Of a stretch of DNA of 64,000 nucleotides, positions 54,205 through 63,530 are shown piece after piece. Positions within the stretch are counted from its first letter, which is position 1, and each line of letters opens with the position of its first letter. A model generated the notes under the pieces. The model saw only the letters and a list, made by a program, of their open reading frames with translations. It did no database searches and was not told the origin of the DNA. This stretch comes from Pseudomonadota bacterium (GTDB lineage: Bacteria > Pseudomonadota > Alphaproteobacteria > Sphingomonadales > Sphingomonadaceae). The position numbers were made by a program, and so were the translations under genes. The stretch covers positions 62,001 to 126,000 of the forward strand of contig JBCBSU010000002.1 of assembly GCA_039818985.1 (NCBI GenBank). The letters run 5' to 3'.

Positions 54205-54572
54205 TTTTTCATCTCCTTCAGGAGACGCTCAATGTCGGCAATATCCTCATCGGAAAATGCCTCGCGCTCTGCCAGATGGGCGAAAAGCGGCCCGGCGCGA
54301 CCGGAAAACAGGCGATTGACAAAGCGGGTGGACTCACCGGCGACATAATCGGCGCGCGCCAGCAACGGTCGGTAGAGATAACGGCGGCCATCTACGTCAT
54401 GGGCAATGGCACCCTTGTTCGCCAGCCGCGACAACAGGGTCTTGACCGTTTGCAGCGACCATTCGCGCTCAGCCGGCACCTGCTCGGCAATTTCCGAGGC
54501 GGTCAGTGGTGACTGGCGCCACAGGCAGTCCATCACCTCAAACTCGGCTTCGCTGATTCTCTCTTTCGGCAT
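54201..54572 (-). CDS. BlaI/MecI/CopY family transcriptional repressor (copy 2)
   Basis: A 123-residue winged-helix protein (MPKERISEAEFEVMDCLW; SLQTVKTLLSRLANKGAIA). The start ATG at 54572 follows a strong GAGGAGGG ribosome site; the frame is open further upstream to 54668 but that part contains the operators. Two inverted TACnnnTGTA sites 21 bp apart lie 61-91 bases upstream and suggest autorepression. It forms a unit with the M56 gene. Confidence 0.92.
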   Translation of the reverse strand: MPKERISEAEFEVMDCLWRQSPLTASEIAEQVPAEREWSLQTVKTLLSRLANKGAIAHDVDGRRYLYRPLLARADYVAGESTRFVNRLFSGRAGPLFAHLAEREAFSDEDIADIERLLKEMKK

Positions 54573-54632
54573 CCTACCCTCCTCAGCCTTCACGCAAAAA
54601 GCCCCTGCCCCAAATAACTCCTGCGCTGTATC

Positions 54633-54663
54633 TACATGCGTAAGCGTAACGACTACGCCTGTA
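54633..54663. promoter_or_regulatory. Paired BlaI-type operators
   Basis: TACATGCGTA (54633-54642, TACGCATGTA on the other strand) and TACGCCTGTA (54654-54663) are inverted copies of TACGC[A/C]TGTA with starts 21 bp apart, two helical turns. They lie upstream of the second blaI gene. Confidence 0.65.
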
Positions 54664-54742
54664 AACATTAAACCCGGATGAACGTCACACAGTTTTCGGC
54701 AGACGGCATTGGCACGCTGCGATGAGCCGCGCCGGTCGCGCG

Positions 54743-56206
54743 TCAGGCTGCGGGAAAGCGGATGGTGGCGCTGAGGCCGGTGACCGTGCCGCTGTCATCG
54801 ATGCGATTGGCCAGGGTCAATCTGCCCTTATGCTGTTCGGCAATGGCCCGCGCCAGGGTCAGGCCCAGGCCGGTGCCGCCAGTGGCGCTGCTGCGCGATT
54901 TTTCCAGCCGGTAAAAGGCATCGAAGATATGCGCCAGCTCTTCTTCGGCAATGCCGGGGCCATCATCATCGATGCGGATGACGACATCGCCATCATCGAG
55001 CCGGAGGAACAGCCGCGCCCGTTGGCCATAGCGCACCGCATTGCTGACCAGATTGCGAATGGCGCGCCGCATCCAGGTGACATGCACCGCTGCCACCAGC
55101 CGTGCGACGTCGACCATTTCCACCTCTTTGCCGAGATCGGTAAATTCATCGGCAATGGTGTCGAGCAGCGCCGCGATATTGACCGGCTGGGGCGGCTGGA
55201 CATCATGGCCGATGCGTGCCAGCGCCAGCATATCCTCGAGCGAACGGTTGAGATCGTCTATGCTGGCGACCATGCGGCGGCGCAGGGTTTCGTCCTCAAC
55301 CGATTCGACCCGCACCCTGAGCGCGGCCAGCGGTGTTTTCAGATCATGGCCAATGGCGCCGAGCATGACATCCTTCTCGTCAAGCATCGCACCGATACGG
55401 CGGCTCATGCGGTTGAACGCCTCGGTCAGCCCGGCAATATCATCCGGTCCCGAAGGTTCGAGCGGGGCATGATGCTGGGTCTCGGTAAAGTTACGCACAC
55501 CTTGGGTGAGCGCCGCCAGCGGCTTGGTGATCCGCCGTGTTACCCAGATGATCGCCGCCAGCAGCACCGCGTAGATCAATATCGTCTGCACCACCAGCCA
55601 GGCGGTGATGCGGCGGCTGTCACCCGGCGCCGGCACCCGCACCGCCAGCCATTGCCCGTCTTCTCGCTGCAGTACCGCGACAATCCGTCCCGGACCGGCA
55701 GCCGTCTGCGGGGCGACCGCGCCCGGCGGCGGCAGCATCGGCCGGTCATCGAAATAGACCGCCAGCCGGCTGTGCGGGATATTATAGCCATTGAGCAACT
55801 GGCCCAGCCGCGCCTGCAATCGCGGCTGCGGCTCCATATTGGCGGTATCGGGCGGCGTGTCTTCCAGGGTGATGCCCCGGCGCATGCCACGACGCCGCAG
55901 TCCCTCGCCGATACGCCCGGGCAGCGGCCGGTCCGCCCGGTCGTCCGGCAGGCTATCACCCCTGGCTTCGGCCCGGCGGCGCAAACGCTGGGCACGGCGT
56001 TCACGTACCTGTTCCAGCCGCTCACTGGTGGTGACGATCCGCACCCCCAGCGCATTGACGATCTGCGCTTCGCTCTGCGCCTGCTGGCCGCGATAGAGCA
56101 GCACCGCATTGAACAACTGCACCGCCAGCAGCGCCAGCGCCAGCGCAGCGCAAATCTGTCCGGTGAGGCTGGTCGGCCACAGGCGCAGGCGCTTCTTGTC
56201 AGCCAT
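54743..56206 (-). CDS. Two-component sensor histidine kinase
   Basis: A 487-residue HAMP-type kinase. Membrane helices at about 13-35 and 206-226 flank a periplasmic sensor of about 165 residues that is Arg-rich (RERRAQRLRRRAEARGD). HAMP about 228-280, H-box IGHDLKTPLAAL, N-box MRRAIRNLVSNAVRYG, and G-boxes DDDGPGIAEEELAHIF and TGGTGLGLTLARAIA follow. ATG at 56206 overlaps the response regulator stop by 8 bases and is preferred over 56236. The signal is unknown. Confidence 0.93.
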   Translation of the reverse strand: MADKKRLRLWPTSLTGQICAALALALLAVQLFNAVLLYRGQQAQSEAQIVNALGVRIVTTSERLEQVRERRAQRLRRRAEARGDSLPDDRADRPLPGRIGEGLRRRGMRRGITLEDTPPDTANMEPQPRLQARLGQLLNGYNIPHSRLAVYFDDRPMLPPPGAVAPQTAAGPGRIVAVLQREDGQWLAVRVPAPGDSRRITAWLVVQTILIYAVLLAAIIWVTRRITKPLAALTQGVRNFTETQHHAPLEPSGPDDIAGLTEAFNRMSRRIGAMLDEKDVMLGAIGHDLKTPLAALRVRVESVEDETLRRRMVASIDDLNRSLEDMLALARIGHDVQPPQPVNIAALLDTIADEFTDLGKEVEMVDVARLVAAVHVTWMRRAIRNLVSNAVRYGQRARLFLRLDDGDVVIRIDDDGPGIAEEELAHIFDAFYRLEKSRSSATGGTGLGLTLARAIAEQHKGRLTLANRIDDSGTVTGLSATIRFPAA

Positions 56207-56954
56207 GCGGCTCGCCCGCACCGATAATCGCGACATTGGCCGCCAGCATATAGCCGCCGCCGCGCACCGTCTGGATCAGTTGCGGGTCACGGCTGTCAAC
56301 TTCGACCTTCTTGCGCAAACGGCTGACCTGGTTGTCGACAGCGCGATCGAAAAGATGCGCCTCGCGCCCCTGCACCATGTCGAGCAGCTGGTCACGATTG
56401 AGCACCTGTCGCGGATGACGCACAAACACCTCGAGCATCTTATATTCCGCCGAGGACAGCGGCACCAGCGCACCCTCGGGATCGGTGAGCGAGCGTTTGA
56501 CGGTATCGAGCACCCAGCCATCAAAACCGAACCCGGCAATCTGTTCTTCACGGGCATAGCGACCGGCGCGCTCGACCCGGCGCAACACGGTGCGTATGCG
56601 CGCCACCAGTTCGCGCGGGTCGAACGGCTTGGTGACATAATCATCGGCGCCGATCTCCAGTCCGATGATACGGTCGGTCGCCTCGCCGCGCGCAGTCAGC
56701 ATGATCACCGGCATGTCCCCCTTGTCGGCAAGGTGACGGCACAGGCTGAGGCCATCCTCGCCCGGCATCATCACATCGAGCAGCGCCAGATCATAGAGTG
56801 CGGTGCGCAGCAGGCTGCGTGCTTCTGCGGCATGCGCTGCTGCGGTGACGCGAAAACCATGACCGGAGAGATAGTCGGCGACCGACTCACGCAGATCGCG
56901 GTCATCATCAACCAGCAGGATATGCGGCATGGTGTCGGTGGCGGTGTCTGTCAT
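56199..56954 (-). CDS. OmpR-family response regulator
   Basis: A 251-residue regulator. The receiver (about 10-125) has LLVDDDRDL and the phospho-Asp in LALLDVMMPGEDG, and KPFDPREL. The winged-helix output domain (about 150-240) ends RGGGYMLAANV. It overlaps the kinase and follows an EF-hand protein gene by 116 bases on the same strand, so the three are likely an operon. Confidence 0.95.
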   Translation of the reverse strand: MTDTATDTMPHILLVDDDRDLRESVADYLSGHGFRVTAAAHAAEARSLLRTALYDLALLDVMMPGEDGLSLCRHLADKGDMPVIMLTARGEATDRIIGLEIGADDYVTKPFDPRELVARIRTVLRRVERAGRYAREEQIAGFGFDGWVLDTVKRSLTDPEGALVPLSSAEYKMLEVFVRHPRQVLNRDQLLDMVQGREAHLFDRAVDNQVSRLRKKVEVDSRDPQLIQTVRGGGYMLAANVAIIGAGEPHG

Positions 56955-57070
56955 GGCAGGATCGAACGGTCAGCAGTGCGAAAAAACGGTGTCGCGGCAA
57001 AAGGGTAAGGCAGCATTGCCGTGCCGACAAGCTGCCTTAGCCCCTGGGAGACAGGTTTGTCAGATCGGCA

Positions 57071-57724
57071 TCAACCGCCCGGGCCACCAAAACCCCGGCC
57101 GCCGCGACCACGACCGCGACCGCCACGCCGGTTTTCGCGGGCCGCCGCGCGCTCGTCAGCGGTGATCTGGCCATCGCCATTGGCATCGGTGCGGTCGAAG
57201 CGGGCCAGCGCCTGGGCTTCCATTTCGGCATAGCTGATGGCGCCATCGCCATCGGTATCGGCGCGGCGCAGCATAGCACCGCCCGGTCCGCCACGACCGC
57301 GGCCACGACCGCGGGCACCACGCTCGCCGCCACGGCCCTTGCGCGTCTTGGCCAACTCCTGCTGGCTCAGCGTGCCGCTATTGTCAGTGTCGAGGCGGGC
57401 AAAACGCTCGGCCCGGCGTTCGGCACTCGCCGCTTCCATTTCCTCGAATGTCACTTCGCCATCGCCATTGGCATCGGCATTGGCGAAACGCTCGGCCTGA
57501 CGCGCCTCACGGTCGGCAGCGCTGATCTGACCGTCACCATTGACGTCCATGCGGGCAAAGCGCCGCTGCACCTGCGCCGTCAGTTCATCGCGGCTGATCG
57601 CGCCATCGCCATTGCTGTCGCCACGCAACATGCGGTCGCCACCGCCAGGACCCGGCTGGGCCAGGGCAATGCCGGCAGTCAGCGCCATCGCCAGGGTTGC
57701 ACTTGTCATCATCAGTTTTTTCAT
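57071..57724 (-). CDS. Exported EF-hand calcium-binding protein with six loops
   Basis: A 217-residue protein with a signal peptide (1-22, ends IALAQ). Six EF-hand loops are visible at about 36, 60, 84, 112, 156 and 180 (DSNGDGAISRDE, DVNGDGQISAAD, DANGDGEVTFEE, DTDNSGTLSQQE, DTDGDGAISYAE, DANGDGQITADE). Five of the six have Asp at positions 1, 3 or Asn and 5. Loops 1-3 and 5-6 are spaced by exactly 24 residues. Arg/Gly-rich segments lie between and after. AAGGATAG before ATG at 57724 sets the start. It may present calcium state to the adjacent two-component system. Confidence 0.88.
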   Translation of the reverse strand: MKKLMMTSATLAMALTAGIALAQPGPGGGDRMLRGDSNGDGAISRDELTAQVQRRFARMDVNGDGQISAADREARQAERFANADANGDGEVTFEEMEAASAERRAERFARLDTDNSGTLSQQELAKTRKGRGGERGARGRGRGRGGPGGAMLRRADTDGDGAISYAEMEAQALARFDRTDANGDGQITADERAAARENRRGGRGRGRGGRGFGGPGG

Positions 57725-57971
57725 CGTCACTATCCTTGGTTTGTCAGGTGGAGCCGCAGTGCCAGGGGAATTGAGAGGGTGTGATCTCACTGCGGCTCCT
57801 TGATGACGGTTATGCCCGCGCTTTGTCGCACGCATTTGTCAGCACAGGGCCTTATTGTCGCAAAATGTATCAGAAAGCGCCTGGCGTTCATATGGACGTC
57901 AGAAATCTGGCCAATGGTCCGAACCTGCCCTATGCCGGGAACACTACCCAGTCTTTTTGCAAGGAAACCCC

Positions 57972-58514
57972 ATGTCACTCTATGCGCTGACCATCCCGAC
58001 CTTCACCCAGCTGCTCAACGGTCTTTCGGGCCAGCTCGACAAGGCCCAGGCATGGGCCGAAGCCGCAGGCACCTCAGTCGAGGCGCTGATGGCCGCACAA
58101 CTGCACGACGATATGCTGCCGCTGTCGTCACAGATTCGCTTCGTCTGTGGTCAGGCACGCGATTCTGCCGGAAAGCTGACCGGAAAGACGATGCCGCCCA
58201 TCGCCGAGGACATTATTGCACTGGATGCGCTCAAGGCCCTGATCGACGAGACACAGGCCCTGCTGGCGGATCTTGGCGAGGATGATTTCGCCGGTGATGA
58301 AGACGCGATGATCGCGCTGACCATCCCCAATGGCATGACCTTCGATCTGACGCGCTATCAATATGTGCGCGACTGGGCACTGCCGCAAATCTATTTCCAC
58401 GCCACCACTGCCTATGCGATCATGCGGCATCTCGGTGTCGAACTGGGCAAGGCGGATTATGTCGGTCACATGTTCCGTTATTTCCGCGCGCCCCAACAGG
58501 ACGCCGGTGAGTAA
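57972..58514 (+). CDS. DUF1993 family protein
   Basis: A 180-residue protein beginning MSLYALTIPTFTQLLNGLSG. This opening, with the LPLSSQIRFVCGQARDSAGKL and LPQIYFHATTAYAIMRHLG blocks, matches DUF1993, a helical family related to DinB-type four-helix bundles. Function unknown. AAGGA lies 7 bases before ATG at 57972; the open frame upstream has no similarity. It diverges from the EF-hand gene with 247 bases between. Confidence 0.88.
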   Translation: MSLYALTIPTFTQLLNGLSGQLDKAQAWAEAAGTSVEALMAAQLHDDMLPLSSQIRFVCGQARDSAGKLTGKTMPPIAEDIIALDALKALIDETQALLADLGEDDFAGDEDAMIALTIPNGMTFDLTRYQYVRDWALPQIYFHATTAYAIMRHLGVELGKADYVGHMFRYFRAPQQDAGE

Positions 58515-58582
58515 ACCGCAAGCGGGCATTGCGCAAAAATATTGACGGAGCCTTGTCTGGCTGGCAATAGCGCCTCGGCCAA

Positions 58583-58656
58583 GCGGGTATAGCTTAGTGG
58601 TAAAGCCCTAGCCTTCCAAGCTAGTTAGGCGGGTTCGATTCCCGCTACCCGCTCCA
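58583..58656 (+). tRNA. tRNA-Gly(TCC)
   Basis: A 74-base cloverleaf with encoded CCA. The acceptor arms GCGGGTA and TACCCGC pair completely; the T arm has GGTTCGATTCC; the anticodon loop is CTTCCAA on stem CTAGC/GCTAG, so the anticodon is TCC and reads GGA. Confidence 0.96.
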
Positions 58657-58689
58657 GCCTTTCGCCATCACCCTCCATTGTGACACTGG

Positions 58690-59739
58690 CTATTCAGCCA
58701 TCGCCCGCACCAACTCGAGCGCCTTGTCGGCATCAACTGCAATATCCGGGGCCACGCCGCGTCCCTCTATGCGGCCATTGGCGAGCGAGTAATAATCCGC
58801 AATCGGCAGAAACAGATGCACGCCACCGGGTATATCGAAGGGTTTTTGCGACAGCATTGCACCGGCAGTCCGCTCGCCGACAATCGTCGCGCGCGCCGCC
58901 GCCTGCAACGCGTCACTGGCCAGTTCTGCAGCGCTCGCGGTCTTGCGGCTGGTAAGGACATAGACCGGTCCCTCAAAAACCGGGATTGAGGGGGTGAACT
59001 GTATCCTGGTCAACGGCGCGTCGGCGACATCCGCCCAGAAGCGGCGGATCGACCATCCGGTCCAAGGTGTAAGTCCGACCATGTCATCAGCCTGCGGCGC
59101 GCCGTCATTATCGGCATACCATTTTTGCGAGACGAACAGACCCGCGTCATAAGGCTTGTCCAGCAGATGCCCCAATAGCGGGCGCACCGCGAACGCGCCG
59201 CCCTCATTGGAGCGCAGGTCGATGATCAGCCGTGCCGCGCCACGCTCATGCAGGCTCGCAAAGGCCGCATCAATGGCGGTGACGGTGTCGCTGCCCATCA
59301 TCGTGTTGACGGTAAGCACGGCATCGTCTCCCGCCCATTCGAGCCGCACTGCGTCGGCACCGACGGTCATCTGGTCGAGATAGGCTGCGGTTTCCTCGGC
59401 TGTGCCGCGCGCCTTGGTCAGGTTGACGTGCGAAAAGGGCGCGTCTTTCCAGATTTCCCGAAAGCCGGCGATAAAGGCATCGCTGTCTGTCGCACTGTGC
59501 CCAAGCGCAAGCACGGCTGCTTCGATCTGGCGATATTCGGGCTGATCCAGTTCGCGTGGATTATAGTGATAACGCCGCATCGTCGCGTTGATGGCGATAG
59601 CAGTGTCGCGCATGTCGCTTATGCTAGCTCGTTCGCTTGGCGCGACTGAAGGCGCTCCATTGGCAGCGTTGACCGTCAGACCGGCGCCGGGTGCCACTGC
59701 AAGCGCGGCAATAAGCAAAACCACATGACGGCTGACCAT
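58690..59739 (-). CDS. S41 family peptidase (C-terminal processing protease-like), exported
   Basis: A 349-residue protein with a signal peptide (1-25). The catalytic region has LIIDLRSNEGGAF, then LTSRKTASAAELASDAL with the serine, and IVGERTAGAMLSQKPF. A PDZ domain is not seen, which is usual for the TSP/interphotoreceptor-retinoid-binding-like branch. Substrate unknown. It is transcribed alone. Confidence 0.85.
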   Translation of the reverse strand: MVSRHVVLLIAALAVAPGAGLTVNAANGAPSVAPSERASISDMRDTAIAINATMRRYHYNPRELDQPEYRQIEAAVLALGHSATDSDAFIAGFREIWKDAPFSHVNLTKARGTAEETAAYLDQMTVGADAVRLEWAGDDAVLTVNTMMGSDTVTAIDAAFASLHERGAARLIIDLRSNEGGAFAVRPLLGHLLDKPYDAGLFVSQKWYADNDGAPQADDMVGLTPWTGWSIRRFWADVADAPLTRIQFTPSIPVFEGPVYVLTSRKTASAAELASDALQAAARATIVGERTAGAMLSQKPFDIPGGVHLFLPIADYYSLANGRIEGRGVAPDIAVDADKALELVRAMAE

Positions 59740-59832
59740 CTGCGCCTCCCGTGAAACAGGATGCGGACATAGCTGAGTGTGTTATCCGAGTAAAGCACTT
59801 TGTTGCGCGGCTATGGTCGCAGCGTGCCATAC

Positions 59833-59868
59833 AAAAAGACGGGCGGGAGATTCCTCTCCCGCCCGTCT
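59833..59868 (-). terminator. Rho-independent terminator of petABC
   Basis: GACGGGCGGGAGA (59838-59850) pairs with TCTCCCGCCCGTC (59855-59867), a perfect 13-bp stem with a 4-base loop. On the minus strand it is followed by TTTTT. It lies 33 bases after petC. Confidence 0.92.
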
Positions 59869-59900
59869 CTATCTGTTGGCGCTGTTATGCGCGTGTCGGA

Positions 59901-60746
59901 TCAGTGCTTCTTCTTGTCAGCCCAGATGCTGCGATAGGACATATAGGCAAGGCCTGTCGCAATCACCAGGAAGACAATGAACCACAGACCTGCCTGACGC
60001 CGTTCGATCAGCTTGGGCTCAGCAGCCCAGATCAGGAAGGCCGCGACATCGGTGGCCATCTGTTCCTTGGTCGCTTCGGTGCCATCGTCATAGGTCACCT
60101 GTCCGTCCGTGGCGATTGGTGCCGCCATGGCGAGGTTCAGGTTCTTGAAATAGGGGTTATAGTTCAAACCCGGCCCCGGCATCGCATCAGGAAATTCTTC
60201 GGCCAGCTTCGCCGGCGGTTCCTCATAACCGAGCAGCAGCGAGCGGACATATTCCGCGCCGCCTTCACGTGCCTTGGTGATCAGCGAAAGATCGGGCGGC
60301 AGCGCGTTGTTATTGGCGGCCCGGGCTGCCACCTCATTGGGGAAGGGTGACGGCAGCGGGTCGGACGGAATGTTCGGCCGGGTATCGGCCTCACCGGTTT
60401 CGGGATTGACCGTTGGCTGCGGGATGAACCATTCGGCCGCCAGCGTCTTCACCTCATCATCGGTATAGCCGAGGTCCTTGAAGTTGCGGAAGCTGAGATA
60501 TTTCATCGAGTGGCAGGCGGAGCAGACTTCCTTGTAGACCTTCAGGCCACGCTGCAGTTGCGCCGTATCGAATTTGCCCATCGGACCATCGGAAACGAAG
60601 GCATGGGCTTCGGGTTCCTTGTGGAACACATGCTCGGCCGTCTCTTCATGCGGCTCGGACAGATAGGCCACCAGACCGGAGCCGAAGGAATAGACCAGGA
60701 CGCCAACGAAGAAGACGCCCACAAGTGTAGCGATTGCGCGGATCAT
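59901..60746 (-). CDS. petC: Cytochrome c1 of the bc1 complex
   Basis: A 281-residue membrane-anchored c-type cytochrome. An N-terminal helix (1-28) exports it; haem binds at CSACH (75-79); the C-terminal helix GLWFIVFLVIATGLAYMSY with basic end WADKKKH anchors it. It passes electrons from the Rieske protein to cytochrome c. Last gene of petABC, 15 bases after petB. Confidence 0.95.
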   Translation of the reverse strand: MIRAIATLVGVFFVGVLVYSFGSGLVAYLSEPHEETAEHVFHKEPEAHAFVSDGPMGKFDTAQLQRGLKVYKEVCSACHSMKYLSFRNFKDLGYTDDEVKTLAAEWFIPQPTVNPETGEADTRPNIPSDPLPSPFPNEVAARAANNNALPPDLSLITKAREGGAEYVRSLLLGYEEPPAKLAEEFPDAMPGPGLNYNPYFKNLNLAMAAPIATDGQVTYDDGTEATKEQMATDVAAFLIWAAEPKLIERRQAGLWFIVFLVIATGLAYMSYRSIWADKKKH

Positions 60747-60761
60747 GTTTTGCTCTTTTCC

Positions 60762-62072
60762 TTATTCAGCAGGCTGCAGTCCGGGTGTACCCTTGCCACC
60801 CGTGGTGCCGGTGGCGTCAACGCTCTTTCCGAGCACCGCTTCGGTGATCGAATTGGGCAGCGGTTTGGGCTTCTCGATCGAAGAAATGATCGGGAGGATC
60901 AGCAGGAAGTGGGCGAAATAATAGGCCGATGCAATCTGGCTGATCATCACCCAGGGTTCTTCTGCCGGAGCGCCGCCGCAAATGGTCAGGATCACGACAT
61001 CGACGAGCAGCAGCACGAAGAAGATCTTGAACAGCGGACGATAGTTGCCCGAGCGAACCGGCGACTTGTCCAGCCATGGCAGGAAGAACAGCAGCAGGAT
61101 CGAGGCGAACATCGCCAGCACACCCATCAGCTTCGCCGGAATGAACAGGAAGTCGACGGTGAAGGCCCGCAGGATGGCGTAGAAGGGCAGGAAATACCAT
61201 TCGGGAACGATATGCGCCGGAGTCGAGAGCGGGTTGGCCTCGATATAATTGTCCGGGTGACCCAGAGCGTTGGGCGCCAGCGTTACCACCAGCATGAAAA
61301 TGATCAGGAACACACCCAGACCAAAGCCGTCCTTGGCGGTGTAATAGGGGTGGAACGGCACGGTATCGACTTCCGATTTGACCTCGATACCGGTCGGGTT
61401 GGACGATCCGGGAATGTGCAGTGCCCAGATGTGCAGGATAACCACGCCGGCGATGACGAACGGCAGCAGATAATGCAGCGAGAAGAAACGGTTCAGCGCG
61501 GCATTGTCAGGGGCAAAACCGCCGAGCAGCCAGGTCTGCAGTGACTCGCCAACCAGCGGAATGGCGGAGAATAGTCCGGTAATCACCTTGGCACCCCAGA
61601 AGCTCATCTGGCCCCAGGGCAGGACATAGCCCATGAAAGCAGTGGCCATCATCAGCAGGAATATCACCAGGCCCAATAACCAGATCATCTCTCGCGGCGC
61701 CTTGTAGGAACTGAAATAGAGGCCGCGACCGATATGGATATAAACCACGATGAAGAAGAAGCTGGCGCCATTGGCATGGGCATAGCGGAACAGCCAGCCC
61801 CAGTTGACGTCACGCATGATGTGCTCAACCGAGGAGAAGGCAACTTCGGTATTGGCGGCATAGTGCATCGCCAGGACCACGCCAGTGACGATCTGCAGTA
61901 CCAGCGCTATCCCGGCGAGCGAGCCGAAATTCCAGAAATAGTTGAGGTTGCGCGGAGTCGGATAACCGGCACCAAGCGAATTATAGACCAGACGCGGCAA
62001 TGGCAGACGCTGGTCGATCCACTGCATGGCCGGATTCTTGGGTTCATACTGCTTTGCCCAGGGAAAGCTCAT
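60762..62072 (-). CDS. petB: Cytochrome b of the bc1 complex
   Basis: A 436-residue eight-helix protein with both b haems. Signatures include [35 protein letters not shown], and the quinol-site PEWYFLP. It forms the membrane core of complex III. The C-terminal extension after the last helix ([18 protein letters not shown]) is Gly/Thr-rich. It follows petA by 11 bases. Confidence 0.97.
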   Translation of the reverse strand: MSFPWAKQYEPKNPAMQWIDQRLPLPRLVYNSLGAGYPTPRNLNYFWNFGSLAGIALVLQIVTGVVLAMHYAANTEVAFSSVEHIMRDVNWGWLFRYAHANGASFFFIVVYIHIGRGLYFSSYKAPREMIWLLGLVIFLLMMATAFMGYVLPWGQMSFWGAKVITGLFSAIPLVGESLQTWLLGGFAPDNAALNRFFSLHYLLPFVIAGVVILHIWALHIPGSSNPTGIEVKSEVDTVPFHPYYTAKDGFGLGVFLIIFMLVVTLAPNALGHPDNYIEANPLSTPAHIVPEWYFLPFYAILRAFTVDFLFIPAKLMGVLAMFASILLLFFLPWLDKSPVRSGNYRPLFKIFFVLLLVDVVILTICGGAPAEEPWVMISQIASAYYFAHFLLILPIISSIEKPKPLPNSITEAVLGKSVDATGTTGGKGTPGLQPAE

Positions 62073-62083
62073 AGTCTCTTACC

Positions 62084-62656
62084 TCAACCGATCTTGATGA
62101 CTGTGTCTGACAGGAAGCTGAATTCCGGCACTTCCAGATTAGTCGGCGCCGGGCCCTTGCGGATGCGGCCTGCCGCATCATAGTGCGAGCCATGGCAAGG
62201 ACAGAAATAGCCGTCATACTCGCCTTTGACTTCGCCGGTAGCGGCGCCCAGCGGGACACAGCCGAGATGGGTGCAGACCGCCTTGTTGACCAGCCAGTTC
62301 TCCTTGCCTTCAAGGGTCCGGTCGGCCAGCGTCTGCGGATCACGCAGCGAGGACGCATCGATGGCGTTCATCTCTTCGATTTCTTCCGGGGTCAGATTGC
62401 GAATGAACACCGGCTGCTTGCGCCATACGGTCTTGATGGTCTGGCCCGGAGCGATGCCCGACACATCAACCTCGACCGAGGCTTCGGCGAGCACGTCTGC
62501 CGACGGTGCCATTTGCGATACCAGCGGATAGACCACCGGGATCAGGCCGGCACCGGCAACGCTGACCGCTGCAATGTGGATGAAATCGCGGCGGCGAACG
62601 CCGTCTTCGCCTGCTTCTGCGCTCTGACTTGCGTCCATTACCTGTTGTTCTGCCAT
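62084..62656 (-). CDS. petA: Ubiquinol-cytochrome c reductase Rieske iron-sulfur subunit
   Basis: A 190-residue Rieske protein. [18 protein letters not shown] is a twin-arginine-like export and anchor segment. The cluster boxes are CTHLGC (128-133) and CPCHGSH (152-158): Cys128, His130, Cys152 and His155 bind [2Fe-2S], and Cys133-Cys154 form the disulfide. First gene of petABC. Confidence 0.97.
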   Translation of the reverse strand: MAEQQVMDASQSAEAGEDGVRRRDFIHIAAVSVAGAGLIPVVYPLVSQMAPSADVLAEASVEVDVSGIAPGQTIKTVWRKQPVFIRNLTPEEIEEMNAIDASSLRDPQTLADRTLEGKENWLVNKAVCTHLGCVPLGAATGEVKGEYDGYFCPCHGSHYDAAGRIRKGPAPTNLEVPEFSFLSDTVIKIG

Positions 62657-62720
62657 GCAACTAACCTGTCTTGTCGTCCGGAATATGTGCAGTTAAACGG
62701 GCGATTAAGAGAATAGTTCC

Positions 62721-62741
62721 CGCAAATTGGGGGAATTTGCG
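62721..62741. promoter_or_regulatory. Inverted repeat upstream of petABC
   Basis: CGCAAATT (62721-62728) and AATTTGCG (62734-62741) are perfect arms around GGGGG, 65 bases before the petA start. It may be an operator for a respiratory regulator or merely a hairpin. The rest of the 248-base gap to trmL includes TTGACA at 62841-62846 but no convincing -10. Confidence 0.4.
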
Positions 62742-62904
62742 CCTTATTGCCGGCCGCTATGACCGATATTGATACAGGCTATCTCCACCGCCATTGGCGC
62801 GCCTCTTAGCCGCAAATATGAGGCCTTGCCAACCGCCTTTTTGACATGGTCCGGCGATAGCCTCTATCTATGCCTAATATATCCTTAAAGATGAATGGCT
62901 TGCT

Positions 62905-63405
62905 ATGAAAGACGCTGATAGTTGCACCATCGAAATAGCGCTATTTCAACCAGATATTGCCGGCAATGTCGGCACGCTTTTGCGCCTGTCGGCGTGCCTC
63001 GGTGTTCCTATGCATATTATCGAGCCATGCGGATTCCCCCTGGGGGACCGCCAGCTTAGGCGTGCGGCGATGGATTATGGTGGCAAAGCCGAAACCACAC
63101 GCCATGCAGACTGGGCGCATTTCCATGATAACATTGCTGCCGGAAAACAGGCCGCAGCAACAAATGGTGCGCGGCGCATCATCGCCCTGGACAATCCGGC
63201 ACCGACCAGCCTGTATGCCTTTGCTTTTCAGCCGGGCGATGTCCTGCTCGCCGGCTCGGAAAGCGCCGGACTGCCGGAAAATGTGCGTCACCTCTGCGAT
63301 GCAGCCATCGCCATCCCGATGCAGCCGGGGTTCCGCTCGCTCAACGTCGCCATAGCCAGTGCCATCGCGCTCGGCGAGGCGCTACGCCAGACACGCCATT
63401 GTTGA
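62905..63405 (+). CDS. trmL: tRNA (cytidine(34)-2'-O)-methyltransferase
   Basis: A 166-residue SPOUT methyltransferase that modifies the wobble base of tRNA-Leu. It begins IEIALFQPDIAGNVGTLLRL and has the knot signatures LLAGSESAGLPENV and IPMQPGFRSLNVAIASAIAL. Length is normal. It diverges from petA. Confidence 0.94.
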   Translation: MKDADSCTIEIALFQPDIAGNVGTLLRLSACLGVPMHIIEPCGFPLGDRQLRRAAMDYGGKAETTRHADWAHFHDNIAAGKQAAATNGARRIIALDNPAPTSLYAFAFQPGDVLLAGSESAGLPENVRHLCDAAIAIPMQPGFRSLNVAIASAIALGEALRQTRHC

Positions 63406-63415
63406 TCCAGATCAA
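63402..63415 (+). promoter_or_regulatory. FNR/FixK-type anaerobox before hemF
   Basis: TTGATCCAGATCAA is a perfect copy of the FNR/FixK consensus TTGAT-N4-ATCAA. It overlaps the trmL stop codon and lies 116 bases before the hemF ATG. Confidence 0.8.
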
Positions 63416-63530
63416 GGCGCGAACCGATGGCGCTGGACACAGTGCCGCGTAATGGCTGTCTGACCGGCTTGCCCCGACCAGTGCGCCATGCCAGACAGGG
63501 CATTAACAGCAACAGGAGCGGGACGCCAAA

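Noticed and set aside
52483-54348. 621-codon frame opposite the second M56 gene
   Set aside because: It covers M56 and part of blaI in antisense and has no motif; M56 has zinc ligands and a coupled start.
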